Source of the DNA: an uncultured Propionivibrio sp. | GTDB taxonomy: Bacteria; Pseudomonadota; Gammaproteobacteria; Burkholderiales; Rhodocyclaceae | Direction: 5' to 3' | Assembly (NCBI GenBank): GCA_938040985.1 | Contig: CALHZD010000023.1 | Location: forward strand, 1 to 42,868 | Length of the DNA stretch: 42,868 nt | Shown here: positions 24,995 through 32,639 of the stretch, piece after piece | Position numbering within the stretch: position 1 is the stretch's first letter | How the letters are laid out: the number at the start of each line of letters is the position of its first letter | The notes under the pieces: model-generated | What the model was told of the DNA's origin: nothing | Database searches by the model: none | What the model saw: the letters and a program-made list of their open reading frames with translations, nothing else | Program-made: the position numbers and the translations under genes

Positions 24995-26449
24995 TCAAAT
25001 CACTTTGGAATAACGCCGGCTTTCGCGGTCGGCGCGCAGGCGGCGATCAAAAACCATCGCGATGCCGCGAATCAGCATACGGCCTTTGGGGAGCACGCGC
25101 AGACGGCGGTTTTCGATCGTGAGCAGGCCGGCTTCGATCATCTCCGCCAAATCACGCAGCTCGACGGCGAAGTAGCTTTCAAAGCTGTCAAAAAACCGGC
25201 CGCCCGCCCCTTTTCTCACCCCTCCGCCCGCCTGCGCGAACTCACGCTGCGCCACGGCTTCAACCGCCGCAAAATCCAGCGCGAAATGGCACATCAACCC
25301 CTGAATGACCGCACGGCGCAGCCGGTCGTCAGCATCCAGCTCAATCCCACGGAAAATGGGCAATTCGCCCTGGTCAAGCATTCCGTAATACGCATCGAGC
25401 GTTTTGCAGTTCTGATAGTAGGCCGAGCCGACCTGGCTGATCGCCGAGATACCGAAAGCGAGCATGTCGCATTCCGGAAACGTCGAATACCCTTGAAAAT
25501 TCCGGTGCAATCGGCCTTCCCGCTGGGCAACGGCCAAATCGTCTTCCGGTTTGGCGAAATGATCCATTCCGATGAAAACGTAACCCGCATCCGTCAGCGT
25601 GCGGATCGCCAGCGCCAGAATCTGCAAACGCGCTTCGGCCGTCGGCAGATCCGCTTCCGGAATACGCCGCTGCGGTTTGAACAGCCCCGGCAGATGCGCA
25701 TAATTGTAGATGGACAGCCGGTCCGGCGCGGCGGCCAGCGTACGTTCCAGCGTCCGTGCAAAACTTTCAACCGTCTGGCGCGGCAAGCCATAAATCAGGT
25801 CGATGCTCACCGATCTGAAACCGTTGGCGCGCGCTGCGGCAATGACGGAAAACGTTTCCTCTTCGCTCTGCCGGCGATTGATCACTTGCTGCACGGCGGC
25901 ATCAAAATCCTGCACGCCGACGCTCATACGGTTAAAACCGAGCTCGCCAAGCAGTTTGACCGTATCGGCATCGACTTTACGCGGATCGACTTCTATCGAA
26001 TATTCGCCGCCCTCATGCAGGCGAAAATGCCGGCGCGTCGCTGCCATCAATTGACGCATTTCATCGTGTGAAAGAAAAGTGGGCGTGCCGCCGCCCCAGT
26101 GCAACTGCTCGACGAGATTGTCATCACCGGCAAGAAAACAACGCTGCAAGGCGATTTCCCGGGCAATGTAACGCAGGTACTTGGCCGAACGCCCGTGGTC
26201 CTTGGTGATGATTTTGTTGCATGCGCAGTAGTAGCAGATCGTCGGGCAGAACGGCAGGTGGAAATACAGCGACAAAGCTTCTTTTTTCCCCACTGCGCGC
26301 CGGGAAAGCCAATATTGACCGCGATCCGGAGCCAACGGAACAAAGCGGTCAGCCGTCGGATACGAGGTATAGCGCGGGCCGTTGATGTCAAAGCGCCGCA
26401 CGGTTTGCGCGTCGAAAACGACGCTATCGACAACAGTAAGCATGGACAT
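24995..26449 (-). CDS. hemN: oxygen-independent coproporphyrinogen III dehydrogenase
   Basis: This radical SAM enzyme converts coproporphyrinogen III to protoporphyrinogen IX without oxygen, in haem synthesis. The 484-residue length is slightly over E. coli HemN (457). The N-terminal RYTSYPTADRF and the cluster motif CPTICYYC (Cx3Cx2C, followed by ACNK) are diagnostic of true HemN rather than HemW. GGGTPTF and the second SAM-contact region SVDLIYGLPRQT-like are present. The start MSMLTVVDS is accepted, with MLTVV at 26443 as an alternative. I looked for an FNR box upstream and found none. It is divergent from the ACP gene. Confidence 0.95.
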   Translation of the reverse strand: MSMLTVVDSVVFDAQTVRRFDINGPRYTSYPTADRFVPLAPDRGQYWLSRRAVGKKEALSLYFHLPFCPTICYYCACNKIITKDHGRSAKYLRYIAREIALQRCFLAGDDNLVEQLHWGGGTPTFLSHDEMRQLMAATRRHFRLHEGGEYSIEVDPRKVDADTVKLLGELGFNRMSVGVQDFDAAVQQVINRRQSEEETFSVIAAARANGFRSVSIDLIYGLPRQTVESFARTLERTLAAAPDRLSIYNYAHLPGLFKPQRRIPEADLPTAEARLQILALAIRTLTDAGYVFIGMDHFAKPEDDLAVAQREGRLHRNFQGYSTFPECDMLAFGISAISQVGSAYYQNCKTLDAYYGMLDQGELPIFRGIELDADDRLRRAVIQGLMCHFALDFAAVEAVAQREFAQAGGGVRKGAGGRFFDSFESYFAVELRDLAEMIEAGLLTIENRRLRVLPKGRMLIRGIAMVFDRRLRADRESRRYSKVI

Positions 26450-26750
26450 AGTTTAATCTGAGTCCAACGGGCGCCTCTACATGGACAGAATGCACGCAAA
26501 AAACCCAAACGCTGTCTTTTACTTTCTTCAACGGGAATTCGTCAAATCCATTAGCGATACAAAATTTCACACAAAATCCAAACCTTAGCCGCAGTGATAT
26601 GAGAATATTCAGTCGTTCTATCGCAAAGTGGTTCGATAAAGCTTCCGCAACGAAATTGCGGCCTCTGACATCCGGAGAAGACACACCGTCCTTGGAAAGA
26701 ATGGGCTTCAACGGAAATCTCACAATCTTGCATTCACCTGGAGTTTAAAA
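26450..26750. other. 301-bp divergent intergenic region, hemN / ACP
   Basis: Lower in G+C than its surroundings. It should contain promoters for both genes. A 99-residue minus-strand frame (26424-26723) overlaps the hemN start and has no family resemblance. I regard it as chance. Confidence 0.45.
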
Positions 26751-27434
26751 ATGAAAACATGGCAATCCATCGCTGCAGCACTGATCTTTGGCGTACCTAT
26801 TTACGCATCCGCCGATACTGGCGGTACCGTTTCTTACCGTTGTCAGCAAGGCAAAAACCTAAGCGTCCGTTATAGCTTCAACGCACAAGGCATCCCCACG
26901 CAGGCGCGTGCCATGCTCAATGGTCAAGACCGGAAAATGGCCTACAATCTTGATCGCTCCGATAATGTGGATACTTTCTTCAACGACCGGAATGGTTATC
27001 GGCTGGACTCATCCTATATGGACAGCAAGAATTATCGTACCCAGCAAATTATCGTCACCGGTCCTGATGATCAGATCCTGTACAAGGGTTGCAGCCCCGA
27101 GGCCAACAATGCGGAGCGTATGGCTGAGAAACTAACGAGCCACGTCAAAAGCGCCCAGGTCGCTTATGTCTGCCAGAATGATCAGCGCGTCAACGTGTCC
27201 TACCAATTCAATTCCGCCGGCCTTCCCACGCGTGCCGCCGCCCGGTTACAGGGCCGGAAAATCACGCTGCATTACGACCAGAACCGCTCAGATAACGTAG
27301 ACACCTTCTTCAAAGGGCGCGGTTATTCACTGACAACCGACTATATGGATGCAGAGAACTATCGCTCACAAAATATCACTATCACCGCGCCCAATGACGT
27401 CCTTCTTTATAAAGGCTGTTCACCCGTTCGCTGA
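26751..27434 (+). CDS. secreted protein with two tandem adhesin-complex-protein (ACP) domains
   Basis: This 227-residue protein has a Sec signal peptide cleaved after about YASA (residue ~21). Two ~95-residue repeats follow. Each begins with a YxC strand (VSYRCQQGKNLSVRYSFN; VAYVCQNDQRVNVSYQFN), continues through RSDNVDTFF and YMDxxNYR, and ends in LYKGCSP. From memory this is the fold of the neisserial adhesin complex protein, an MliC/PliC-like beta-barrel reported to bind and inhibit c-type lysozyme. The neisserial protein has one such domain; this one has two. Each domain has one Cys near its start and one near its end, probably a disulfide. GGAG lies 7 bases before the ATG. Confidence 0.85.
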   Translation: MKTWQSIAAALIFGVPIYASADTGGTVSYRCQQGKNLSVRYSFNAQGIPTQARAMLNGQDRKMAYNLDRSDNVDTFFNDRNGYRLDSSYMDSKNYRTQQIIVTGPDDQILYKGCSPEANNAERMAEKLTSHVKSAQVAYVCQNDQRVNVSYQFNSAGLPTRAAARLQGRKITLHYDQNRSDNVDTFFKGRGYSLTTDYMDAENYRSQNITITAPNDVLLYKGCSPVR

Positions 27435-27455
27435 TCGGTCGGTGTAAATAACCGC

Positions 27456-27491
27456 AGCCTGAAGCCATCATCAGCGGCATGGCTTCAGGCT
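27456..27491 (+). terminator. strong hairpin after the ACP gene
   Basis: AGCCTGAAGCCAT and ATGGCTTCAGGCT form a perfect 13-bp stem around a 10-base loop, 22 bases after the stop. There is no T tract, so it may act as an mRNA-stabilising or factor-assisted 3' end. Nothing else is evident up to 27765. Confidence 0.6.
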
Positions 27492-27776
27492 CCTCCCTCA
27501 AAACCACCTCTACAGTTCGTGCATGGCGGCCATGAAACACGCCCGTCCCAGCCGGACATCCGGTCGCTACGGCATACGTGGTAGCAACACATGGCAAGTG
27601 GCGGACAAGGAAAACCATCAGGAACAACCCGCCTTATCAGCTCGCCAGCCATAACATGCTGATGAAGTATGCAAGGATGCGTTTGCATCAAGGCGCCTTG
27701 CCAGAAATCCTGCGCTACTTTTCTTTTTCAGAAAATCGAGGCTATATTGAAAGCGTCGGATCAGCAAGGAGGCAGT

Positions 27777-28220
27777 ATGTTCAAACACATTCTCGTCCCG
27801 ACGGACGGTTCTGAACTTTCACAGGCAACCGCCAGGCGCGCGGTCTCCTTTGCCAAGGAAAGCGGGGCGCGCATTACCGCGCTCTACGCCACGCCGGATT
27901 TTCCGGAATGCTTCTTCGGCGAAGGCGCGCTGGTCGATCCCGGCTCGCCGGAAAAATTCGCCCGGCTCGCCGATGAAGAAGCGCAGAAAATCCTCAGTTT
28001 CATCGAAACGCTCTGTCAGGAAGCCGGCGTTCCCTGCACAAAGCTGTCGATCCATGACGACATCCCTTACGAAGCCATCATCGAAGCGGCCGACCAGCAG
28101 GGCTGCGACCTGATTTTCATGGCTTCGCACGGACGCAGCGGTATCGGCGCACTGCTGCTCGGCAGCGAAACCAACAAGGTGCTGACGCATAGCAAGATTC
28201 CGGTGCTGGTCTATCGTTGA
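27777..28220 (+). CDS. universal stress protein (UspA family)
   Basis: This 147-residue single Usp domain is of the ATP-binding type. It starts MFKHILVPTDGSELS and has the nucleotide-binding motif MASHGRSGIGALLLGSETNK (GxxGxxxxGS/T) before VLTHSKIPVLVYR. Such proteins are cytosolic and accumulate under stress or anoxia; the specific role here is unknown. AAGGAGG ends 4 bases before the ATG, which fixes the start over the longer open frame. It is convergent with the clpX-like gene. Confidence 0.95.
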   Translation: MFKHILVPTDGSELSQATARRAVSFAKESGARITALYATPDFPECFFGEGALVDPGSPEKFARLADEEAQKILSFIETLCQEAGVPCTKLSIHDDIPYEAIIEAADQQGCDLIFMASHGRSGIGALLLGSETNKVLTHSKIPVLVYR

Positions 28221-28235
28221 ATCGGGGCATCCGAG

Positions 28236-28260
28236 CATAACCGGCGCTTCGCCGGTTATG
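28236..28260. terminator. bidirectional hairpin between usp and the clpX-like gene
   Basis: CATAACCGGCG-type arm and GCCGGTTATG arm pair closely around a short CTTC loop. The right arm overlaps the stop codon of the clpX-like gene on the other strand. There is no T run on either side. Confidence 0.55.
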
Positions 28261-29257
28261 AAGTCTGCCGGATGAGCTGCGGCTCCTCGAACAGCGAATT
28301 GATCTCGACGCGAACGATATCCGGGTTATCCGGGACAAGGTAAAGAACCGGCGTTATCAATTCTTCAAAAATGCCGCGCAGGCTGCGGGCGCCGGTTTTG
28401 TACTCGATGGCAATTTCTGCAATCTGCTCGAACACGCGCGGCGCGACGACAAGATCGACGCCTTCGGCGCGGAAAATGTCCACGAACTGCCGGTAAATGG
28501 CATTCTTCGGCACGCTCATGATGCGCGCCAGCATCTCGCGCGACAAATCATCGAAGCGGGCCACGATGGGCAGACGGCCGGTAAATTCCGGAATCAGGCC
28601 AAACTCAAAAAGATCGGTCGGCTTGACGCGCTTGTTCAGGCGTTCGAGGATATTCTGGTCATCGCTGTCGGACGTGGCAATAAAGCCGAAGCCGTGCGTC
28701 TTCGACATAATTTTTTCCAGCCCGACAAAAGCGCCGCCGCAGATGAACAGGATGTTCGTCGTATCAATGTAGCGACCATCGGCAAACTTGACCGGCGCCC
28801 CCTCCATGATTTTGAGCAGGGCGTGCTGGACGCTCTCGCCCGAGGTGACGCGCGCCTCGCTCTTGCCCGCCTTGAGCTTGTCGATTTCATCAATAAAAAC
28901 GATGCCGAGCTGCGCCCTGGCGATATCTCCCTTGGCGCGGTCGATCAGGCGCAGCAGCGCCGCCTCGATTTCCTGATTGACGTATTGCGTCTGCGCCAGC
29001 GAAGTCGCATTGGCGGTGACGAAAGGCACCCCCAGCATGCGCGAGAGCGTTTCGCACATCAGCGTCTTGCCCGTACCGGAGCTGCCGATCAGCAGCACAT
29101 TGCTCTTGGCGACATTCCCAGCTTGCTGCACGAGCGAAATCTTGCGGTAATGCGAATACACCGCGACGGCCAGAACCTTCTTCGCCGCTTCCTGGCCGAT
29201 CACGTACTGGTCGAGATACCGGACGATCAGGCTGGGGGTCACTTCCTTGGCAAGCAT
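28256..29257 (-). CDS. divergent ClpX-like AAA+ unfoldase without the zinc domain
   Basis: A 333-residue protein. The AAA+ core is clearly ClpX-type: YLDQYVIGQEAAKKVLAVAV at residues 14-33, Walker A GSSGTGKT (58-65), Walker B GIVFIDEID (118-126), LFICGGAF (170-177), the arginine-finger box GLIPEFTGR (220-228) and sensor-2 KTGARSLR. It differs from ClpX in four ways. The N-terminal zinc-binding domain is missing. The pore-1 loop GYVG is replaced by QYVN (91-94). The segment holding the RKH loop is deleted (APVKFADGRYIDTTN). The ClpP-contact IGF loop reads GFGFIA. The ATG at 29257 follows AAAGGA; the frame upstream runs through repeat array R3. Confidence 0.88.
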   Translation of the reverse strand: MLAKEVTPSLIVRYLDQYVIGQEAAKKVLAVAVYSHYRKISLVQQAGNVAKSNVLLIGSSGTGKTLMCETLSRMLGVPFVTANATSLAQTQYVNQEIEAALLRLIDRAKGDIARAQLGIVFIDEIDKLKAGKSEARVTSGESVQHALLKIMEGAPVKFADGRYIDTTNILFICGGAFVGLEKIMSKTHGFGFIATSDSDDQNILERLNKRVKPTDLFEFGLIPEFTGRLPIVARFDDLSREMLARIMSVPKNAIYRQFVDIFRAEGVDLVVAPRVFEQIAEIAIEYKTGARSLRGIFEELITPVLYLVPDNPDIVRVEINSLFEEPQLIRQTS

Positions 29258-29324
29258 GGATTTTCCTTTGAATTCTTCAATGCCGGAAACGCATGGTATA
29301 GCGGATGGACCGATGAATCCAGCC

Positions 29325-29457
29325 GCCCCCTCTGAGCCCCTTGTAAACAGGGCATCTCCGAGCGCCTCCCCGGAAACCCGCATGGATAAAGGATCTCCAG
29401 GCGCCCCCTCTGAAGATGCCCTATCCACAAGGGTTTGCGGGCTGCCGCGCGGCGGGG
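29325..29457 (+). repeat. 40-bp tandem hairpin array R3
   Basis: Three units start at 29325, 29365 and 29404 (spacing 40 and 39). They share a CCCCCTCTGA or CCTCCCCGGA lead. Hairpin portions include CCCCTTGTAAACAGGGC and GCCCTATCCACAAGGGT, followed by ATCTCC. The array lies 68 bp upstream of the clpX-like start, within its 5' region. Confidence 0.75.
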
Positions 29458-29475
29458 AATCATGATCCCCCCCCC
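29454..29475. repeat. near-palindrome and nine-cytosine tract
   Basis: GGGGAATCATGATCCCC is a near-perfect palindrome, and it runs directly into a homopolymer of nine C residues (29467-29475). The tract lies between the divergent clpX-like and methyltransferase genes, about 145 bp from the latter's start. It is the longest homopolymer I noticed in the window. Confidence 0.7.
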
Positions 29476-29619
29476 AATAGCAAACGCCTGCCGCACATGC
29501 CATCGGCACAAAAACCGTAAAACATAGGTTAAAGTAATGGCTATTGTGCCGGCCGCCGTTTTAGTCCGGCTTTTTACCGCCCGCGCGCCCGGGTGTTCGG
29601 CATTGACTGATTGGTGCAG

Positions 29620-30267
29620 ATGATTCAAATGGATTCCGACACAAGCCTATCGACTTTTAAAACGCCATTAACGCGCTGGACGGCAATTGCAAACCACGCC
29701 GGCCAGAAAACCCGCCTCATCCGCCAGTTTTTTACCCATCCGCAAAGCATCGGCGCCATCGCTCCTTCATCGCAAACGTTGGCCACGGAGATGGCTAACG
29801 CCGCGCTACGCTACGGCGCCCCCAGCGCGTTGGTCATTGAGGCCGGCGCGGGCAGCGGTGCAATTACCGAAACCCTGGTCAAAGCGCTGCCCGACAATGT
29901 CCGCTTCCTTGCCTGCGAAAACAACGCACAGTTAGCCGACGCGCTGGAGCGCCGGATGCCCGACATCGAACTGCGCCGCGGCAAGGTGCAGCATCTGCCG
30001 GAATGGGATTCGGCCGACAACAAAACCATCGTTTCCTCGCTGCCTTTTCGCAGCCTGCCCGCCCGCGACGCGCGTGAGATCACCCGCTGCTTTCACCGCG
30101 AGCTACAGCGCAACCGAGGCTCCGTGCTGGTGCAGTTCAGCTACGGCCTGCGCAACCCGATCCCCGAGCTGGCCGAGGACGACAATATCGCCTGCTTCTA
30201 CCACAACACCGTCTTCCGCAACCTGCCACCGGCCAAGGTCTGGGTTTACCGTAGCCAGGCCGCCTAG
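29620..30267 (+). CDS. class I SAM-dependent methyltransferase, phospholipid/rRNA-adenine methylase type
   Basis: A 215-residue soluble protein. The lead FFTHPQSIGAIAPSSQTLA is typical of the phosphatidylethanolamine N-methyltransferase (PmtA-like, COG3963) group, related to KsgA. The SAM-binding loop reads VIEAGAGSGAITETL, with a later SSLPFRSL motif in place of the NPPY of DNA/RNA methylases. A lipid substrate is therefore favoured but not proven. The start is uncertain: ATGs at 29620 and 29629 are both possible and neither has a good ribosome binding site. It is divergent from the clpX-like gene. Confidence 0.85.
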   Translation: MIQMDSDTSLSTFKTPLTRWTAIANHAGQKTRLIRQFFTHPQSIGAIAPSSQTLATEMANAALRYGAPSALVIEAGAGSGAITETLVKALPDNVRFLACENNAQLADALERRMPDIELRRGKVQHLPEWDSADNKTIVSSLPFRSLPARDAREITRCFHRELQRNRGSVLVQFSYGLRNPIPELAEDDNIACFYHNTVFRNLPPAKVWVYRSQAA

Positions 30268-30411
30268 CCGCCCCGTCTCCGTGCGCTGTCGATCCTTCTT
30301 GTGCCCTATTCGTTTTATCCGCCCTATTTTGCGTCCGTCTGCGCTAAACTGGCGCGAACCTCCCGCGCCCCATAGCGCACAGGCATTTTGCATCGTCCGC
30401 GGAGAATACGC

Positions 30412-30858
30412 ATGATCGAATGGTGGTACTGGCTGATACTGGGTTTCTGTCTGATCATGGCAGAACTTCTGATTCCCGCTTTTTTTGCGCTCTGGTTTGG
30501 CATTGGCGCCATCGCCGTCGGCCTTGTCTTGCTGGCGATACCCAGCCTGGGCATGGCGGCGCAGATCCTGCTGTGGGCGGTGCTGTCGAGCATACAGGTC
30601 GTCCTTTGGTTCCGCTTTCTGCGGCCGAAAACCATGACGCACGTCGGCACCTCGGCATCCAACGTTATCGGCGAAGTCGGCATGCTGGTCAGCGACCTGG
30701 CGCCCGATATGCGCGGCCGCGTGCGTTTCCAGAAGCCCGTGCTGGGCGCAGATAGCTGGGAATGCTATGCCGACGCCCCCATCCCGTCCGGCGCGCACGT
30801 GCGCATCGTTGCCGTCGAAGGTAATTTCATCAAAGTGGAGGAAAAAACATCATGCTAA
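30412..30858 (+). CDS. NfeD-family membrane protein
   Basis: This 148-residue protein has two to three N-terminal transmembrane helices (WYWLILGFCLIMAELLIPAF and following). A C-terminal OB-fold NfeD domain follows, with IGEVGMLVSDL, GRVRFQ and GAHVRIVAVEGNFIKVE. Short NfeD proteins (NfeD1b) partner SPFH-domain slipins encoded next to them, as here, and are thought to organise membrane microdomains. GGAG lies 7 bases before the ATG. It overlaps the slipin gene by seven bases. Confidence 0.94.
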   Translation: MIEWWYWLILGFCLIMAELLIPAFFALWFGIGAIAVGLVLLAIPSLGMAAQILLWAVLSSIQVVLWFRFLRPKTMTHVGTSASNVIGEVGMLVSDLAPDMRGRVRFQKPVLGADSWECYADAPIPSGAHVRIVAVEGNFIKVEEKTSC

Positions 30859-31715
30859 GCGGCGCTACCCTGACATCCCTGATTTTTCTTGCCTTTATCG
30901 CCATGACCGTCGCCCAGGGCGTGCGCATTGTGCCGCAGGGCGAAGAATGGATCATCCAGCGGCTGGGGAAATACCACATTACCCTCCTCCCCGGCCTGCG
31001 CTTCATCATCCCTTACCTCGACTCGGTGGCCTATAAGGTGACGACCAAGGACATCATCCTCGACGTTCAGGAGCAGGAAGTCATTACCCGCGACAACGCC
31101 GTCATCGTCGTCAATGCGATCGCCTTCATCAAGGTCACCGACCCGGTCAAGGCCGTCTATGGCGTGGAAGACTACGTCGAGGCGATCCGCAACATGATCA
31201 TGACGACGTTGCGTTCGATTGTCGGCGAAATGGATCTCGACCATGCGCTGTCCTCGCGCGACATGATCAAGGCGCGCCTGAAAGCCGGCGTTGCCGATGA
31301 GGCGCTCGACTGGGGCCTGACCGTCAAGTCGGTCGAAATCCAGGACATCAAGCCCTCGCCCTCGATGCAAAAGGCGATGGAAATGCAGGCCTCCGCCGAA
31401 CGCGAGCGCAAGGCGATGGTCACCAAGGCGGAAGGCGAAAAGCAGTCAATGATCCTGTCCGCCGAAGCGCGGCTGGAATCGGCCAAGCGCGACGCCGAAG
31501 CGCAGATTACGCTGGCCGACGCCTCCTCGCAGGCGATCACCAAGGTGACGGAAGTCTTTGGCGCCAACGAACTGCCGATGTTCTATCTGCTCGGCGAGAA
31601 ATACATCAACAGCCTGAGCAAAATGGCCGACTCGCCGAATGCGAAATTCGTCGTCCTGCCGGCCGATTTGCAGAACGCGCTGCGCGGCCTCTTTCAGAAT
31701 CTACCCAAGCATTAG
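30852..31715 (+). CDS. SPFH/band-7 slipin (stomatin-like, QmcA type)
   Basis: This 287-residue protein has one N-terminal membrane anchor (residues ~5-22). The SPFH domain begins GVRIVPQGEEWIIQRLGKY and includes PGLRFIIPYLDSV. A long charged helix follows with alanine/glutamate repeats (ASAERERKAMVTKAEGEKQ), probably a coiled coil for oligomerisation. It belongs to the bacterial stomatin/QmcA group. It starts inside the end of nfeD (ATG at 30852, TAA of nfeD at 30856-30858), with GGAGGA upstream, so the pair is coupled. Confidence 0.95.
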   Translation: MLSGATLTSLIFLAFIAMTVAQGVRIVPQGEEWIIQRLGKYHITLLPGLRFIIPYLDSVAYKVTTKDIILDVQEQEVITRDNAVIVVNAIAFIKVTDPVKAVYGVEDYVEAIRNMIMTTLRSIVGEMDLDHALSSRDMIKARLKAGVADEALDWGLTVKSVEIQDIKPSPSMQKAMEMQASAERERKAMVTKAEGEKQSMILSAEARLESAKRDAEAQITLADASSQAITKVTEVFGANELPMFYLLGEKYINSLSKMADSPNAKFVVLPADLQNALRGLFQNLPKH

Positions 31716-31728
31716 GCGGTTTCCTTGC

Positions 31729-31840
31729 ATAGCGGCTCCCTTTGCCAAAATACCGCGTTGCTGTGTTGGCCTGGCCTTGTCGTACGACTCCTACTGTCTG
31801 CGGCTACCGCCACCGCCTTATCTTTGGGCAAAGTCAAGCC
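31729..31840 (-). repeat. ~105-bp TIR element, copy C1
   Basis: It begins ATAGCGGCTCCCTTTGCC, with the inverted counterpart at its far end (TTTGGGCAAAGTCAAGCC). Read on the minus strand, the core has ATAAGGCGG, AGCCGCAGACAGTA, and ACAAGGCC-GCCAACAC blocks, as in copies A and B. It abuts C2 with no spacer. Confidence 0.7.
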
Positions 31841-31944
31841 ATAGCGGCTTCCTTTGCCAAATACTGCGTCGGCTTCGCCTTGCCGTACTACTCGTACTGT
31901 CAGCGGCTCGCCGCCTCGTCTTTTAGCAACGTCGAGCCGCTATA
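31841..31944 (-). repeat. ~105-bp TIR element, copy C2
   Basis: Left end ATAGCGGCTTCCTTTGCC and right end TCGAGCCGCTATA form the terminal inverted repeat. On the minus strand the core reads GAGGCGGCGAGCCGCTGACAG then TAGTACGGCAAGGCGAAGCC. It is the copy closest to the neisserial repeat I recall. Confidence 0.75.
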
Positions 31945-31957
31945 TAAGCTTGCAGAA

Positions 31958-32438
31958 CACCTGCCCCGAAACCCTTGCAAACTAGCCAAGAAAACATAAA
32001 ACACTCTGAAACCCTTATAAATAGGGCTTCTCCAGGGACCGCTGCCCGCCAGCCCGCGTATTTAGGGCATCACCGAAAACCCCGCCCCGAAATCCTTGCA
32101 AACAGACCAAAAAACATAAATCGCCCTGAAACGCCCTAAACACAAGGGCTCCAAAGCATCACAAAACATAAACCTGAACACTGCACCCGACCAACCCTCT
32201 CAAACCCGTGTAGATAAGGCATCTCCGGACGTCTGTTCTGAAATCATTTATCCACGGACATTTCGAAGGGGATGCCCGCCAGCCCACGTATTTAGGGCGT
32301 TTCAGAGTAGGCGCCCGTGAACCCTTGTAAACAGGGCATCTTGGGTCAGGCACTCGGAGCACCTTTATTTATAAGGCTTCCAGAGGATCCTGCCCGGAAA
32401 CGCCCTATCCACGCGGGTTTGCGGGGAGGCACCCTGCG
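31958..32438 (+). repeat. 40-bp tandem hairpin array R4
   Basis: The longest array, about eleven units at 38-41 bp spacing, with one 48-bp unit and a degenerate stretch near 32165-32200. The approximate consensus is GAAACCCTTRTAAACAGGGC, then ATCTCC and a variable stretch ending TGCCC. Stems vary while remaining paired: CCCT-TATAAAT-AGGG at 32007, CCTT-TATTTAT-AAGG at 32362-32376, GCCC-GCGTATTTA-GGGC near 32050. No gene is evident between 31716 and 32636. Confidence 0.8.
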
Positions 32439-32622
32439 CCGGCGCGGCGCCATGCGCTCGCAGGCGTTGCCGCCCGGCTATAAGCAAATAAAAAATGCTT
32501 CTTTGGCAATGCCAGGAATTACGCCTACACTGCGCGGGTTGCCCGCCGTCCGGGCCATTGATCGCCAAAACGGAACGGTGCGGCCGCTTCCAGCCCCCAA
32601 ACCTGACGAAATACGCTTTAAC

Positions 32623-32639
32623 AAGGAGAAACCGCCATC
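32623..32639 (+). promoter_or_regulatory. ribosome binding site placed for an ATC start
   Basis: AAGGAG at 32623-32628 is followed after eight bases by ATC-TGC (32637-32642), where ATG-TGC would be expected. The next ATG in frame, at 32655, is 26 bases away from the AAGGAG, too far for normal initiation. Confidence 0.7.

Noticed and set aside
26450..26560. FNR box upstream of hemN
   Set aside because: No TTGAT-N4-ATCAA-like site was found on either strand.
29258..29509. 84-residue N-terminal extension of the ClpX-like protein
   Set aside because: It is translated from the R3 repeat array and the poly-C tract. A good ribosome binding site precedes the ATG at 29257, and the sequence has no zinc-finger cysteines.
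31958..32438. CRISPR array
   Set aside because: The period is regular, but the repeat part is imperfect and varies from unit to unit, the 'spacers' resemble one another, and no cas gene is present.
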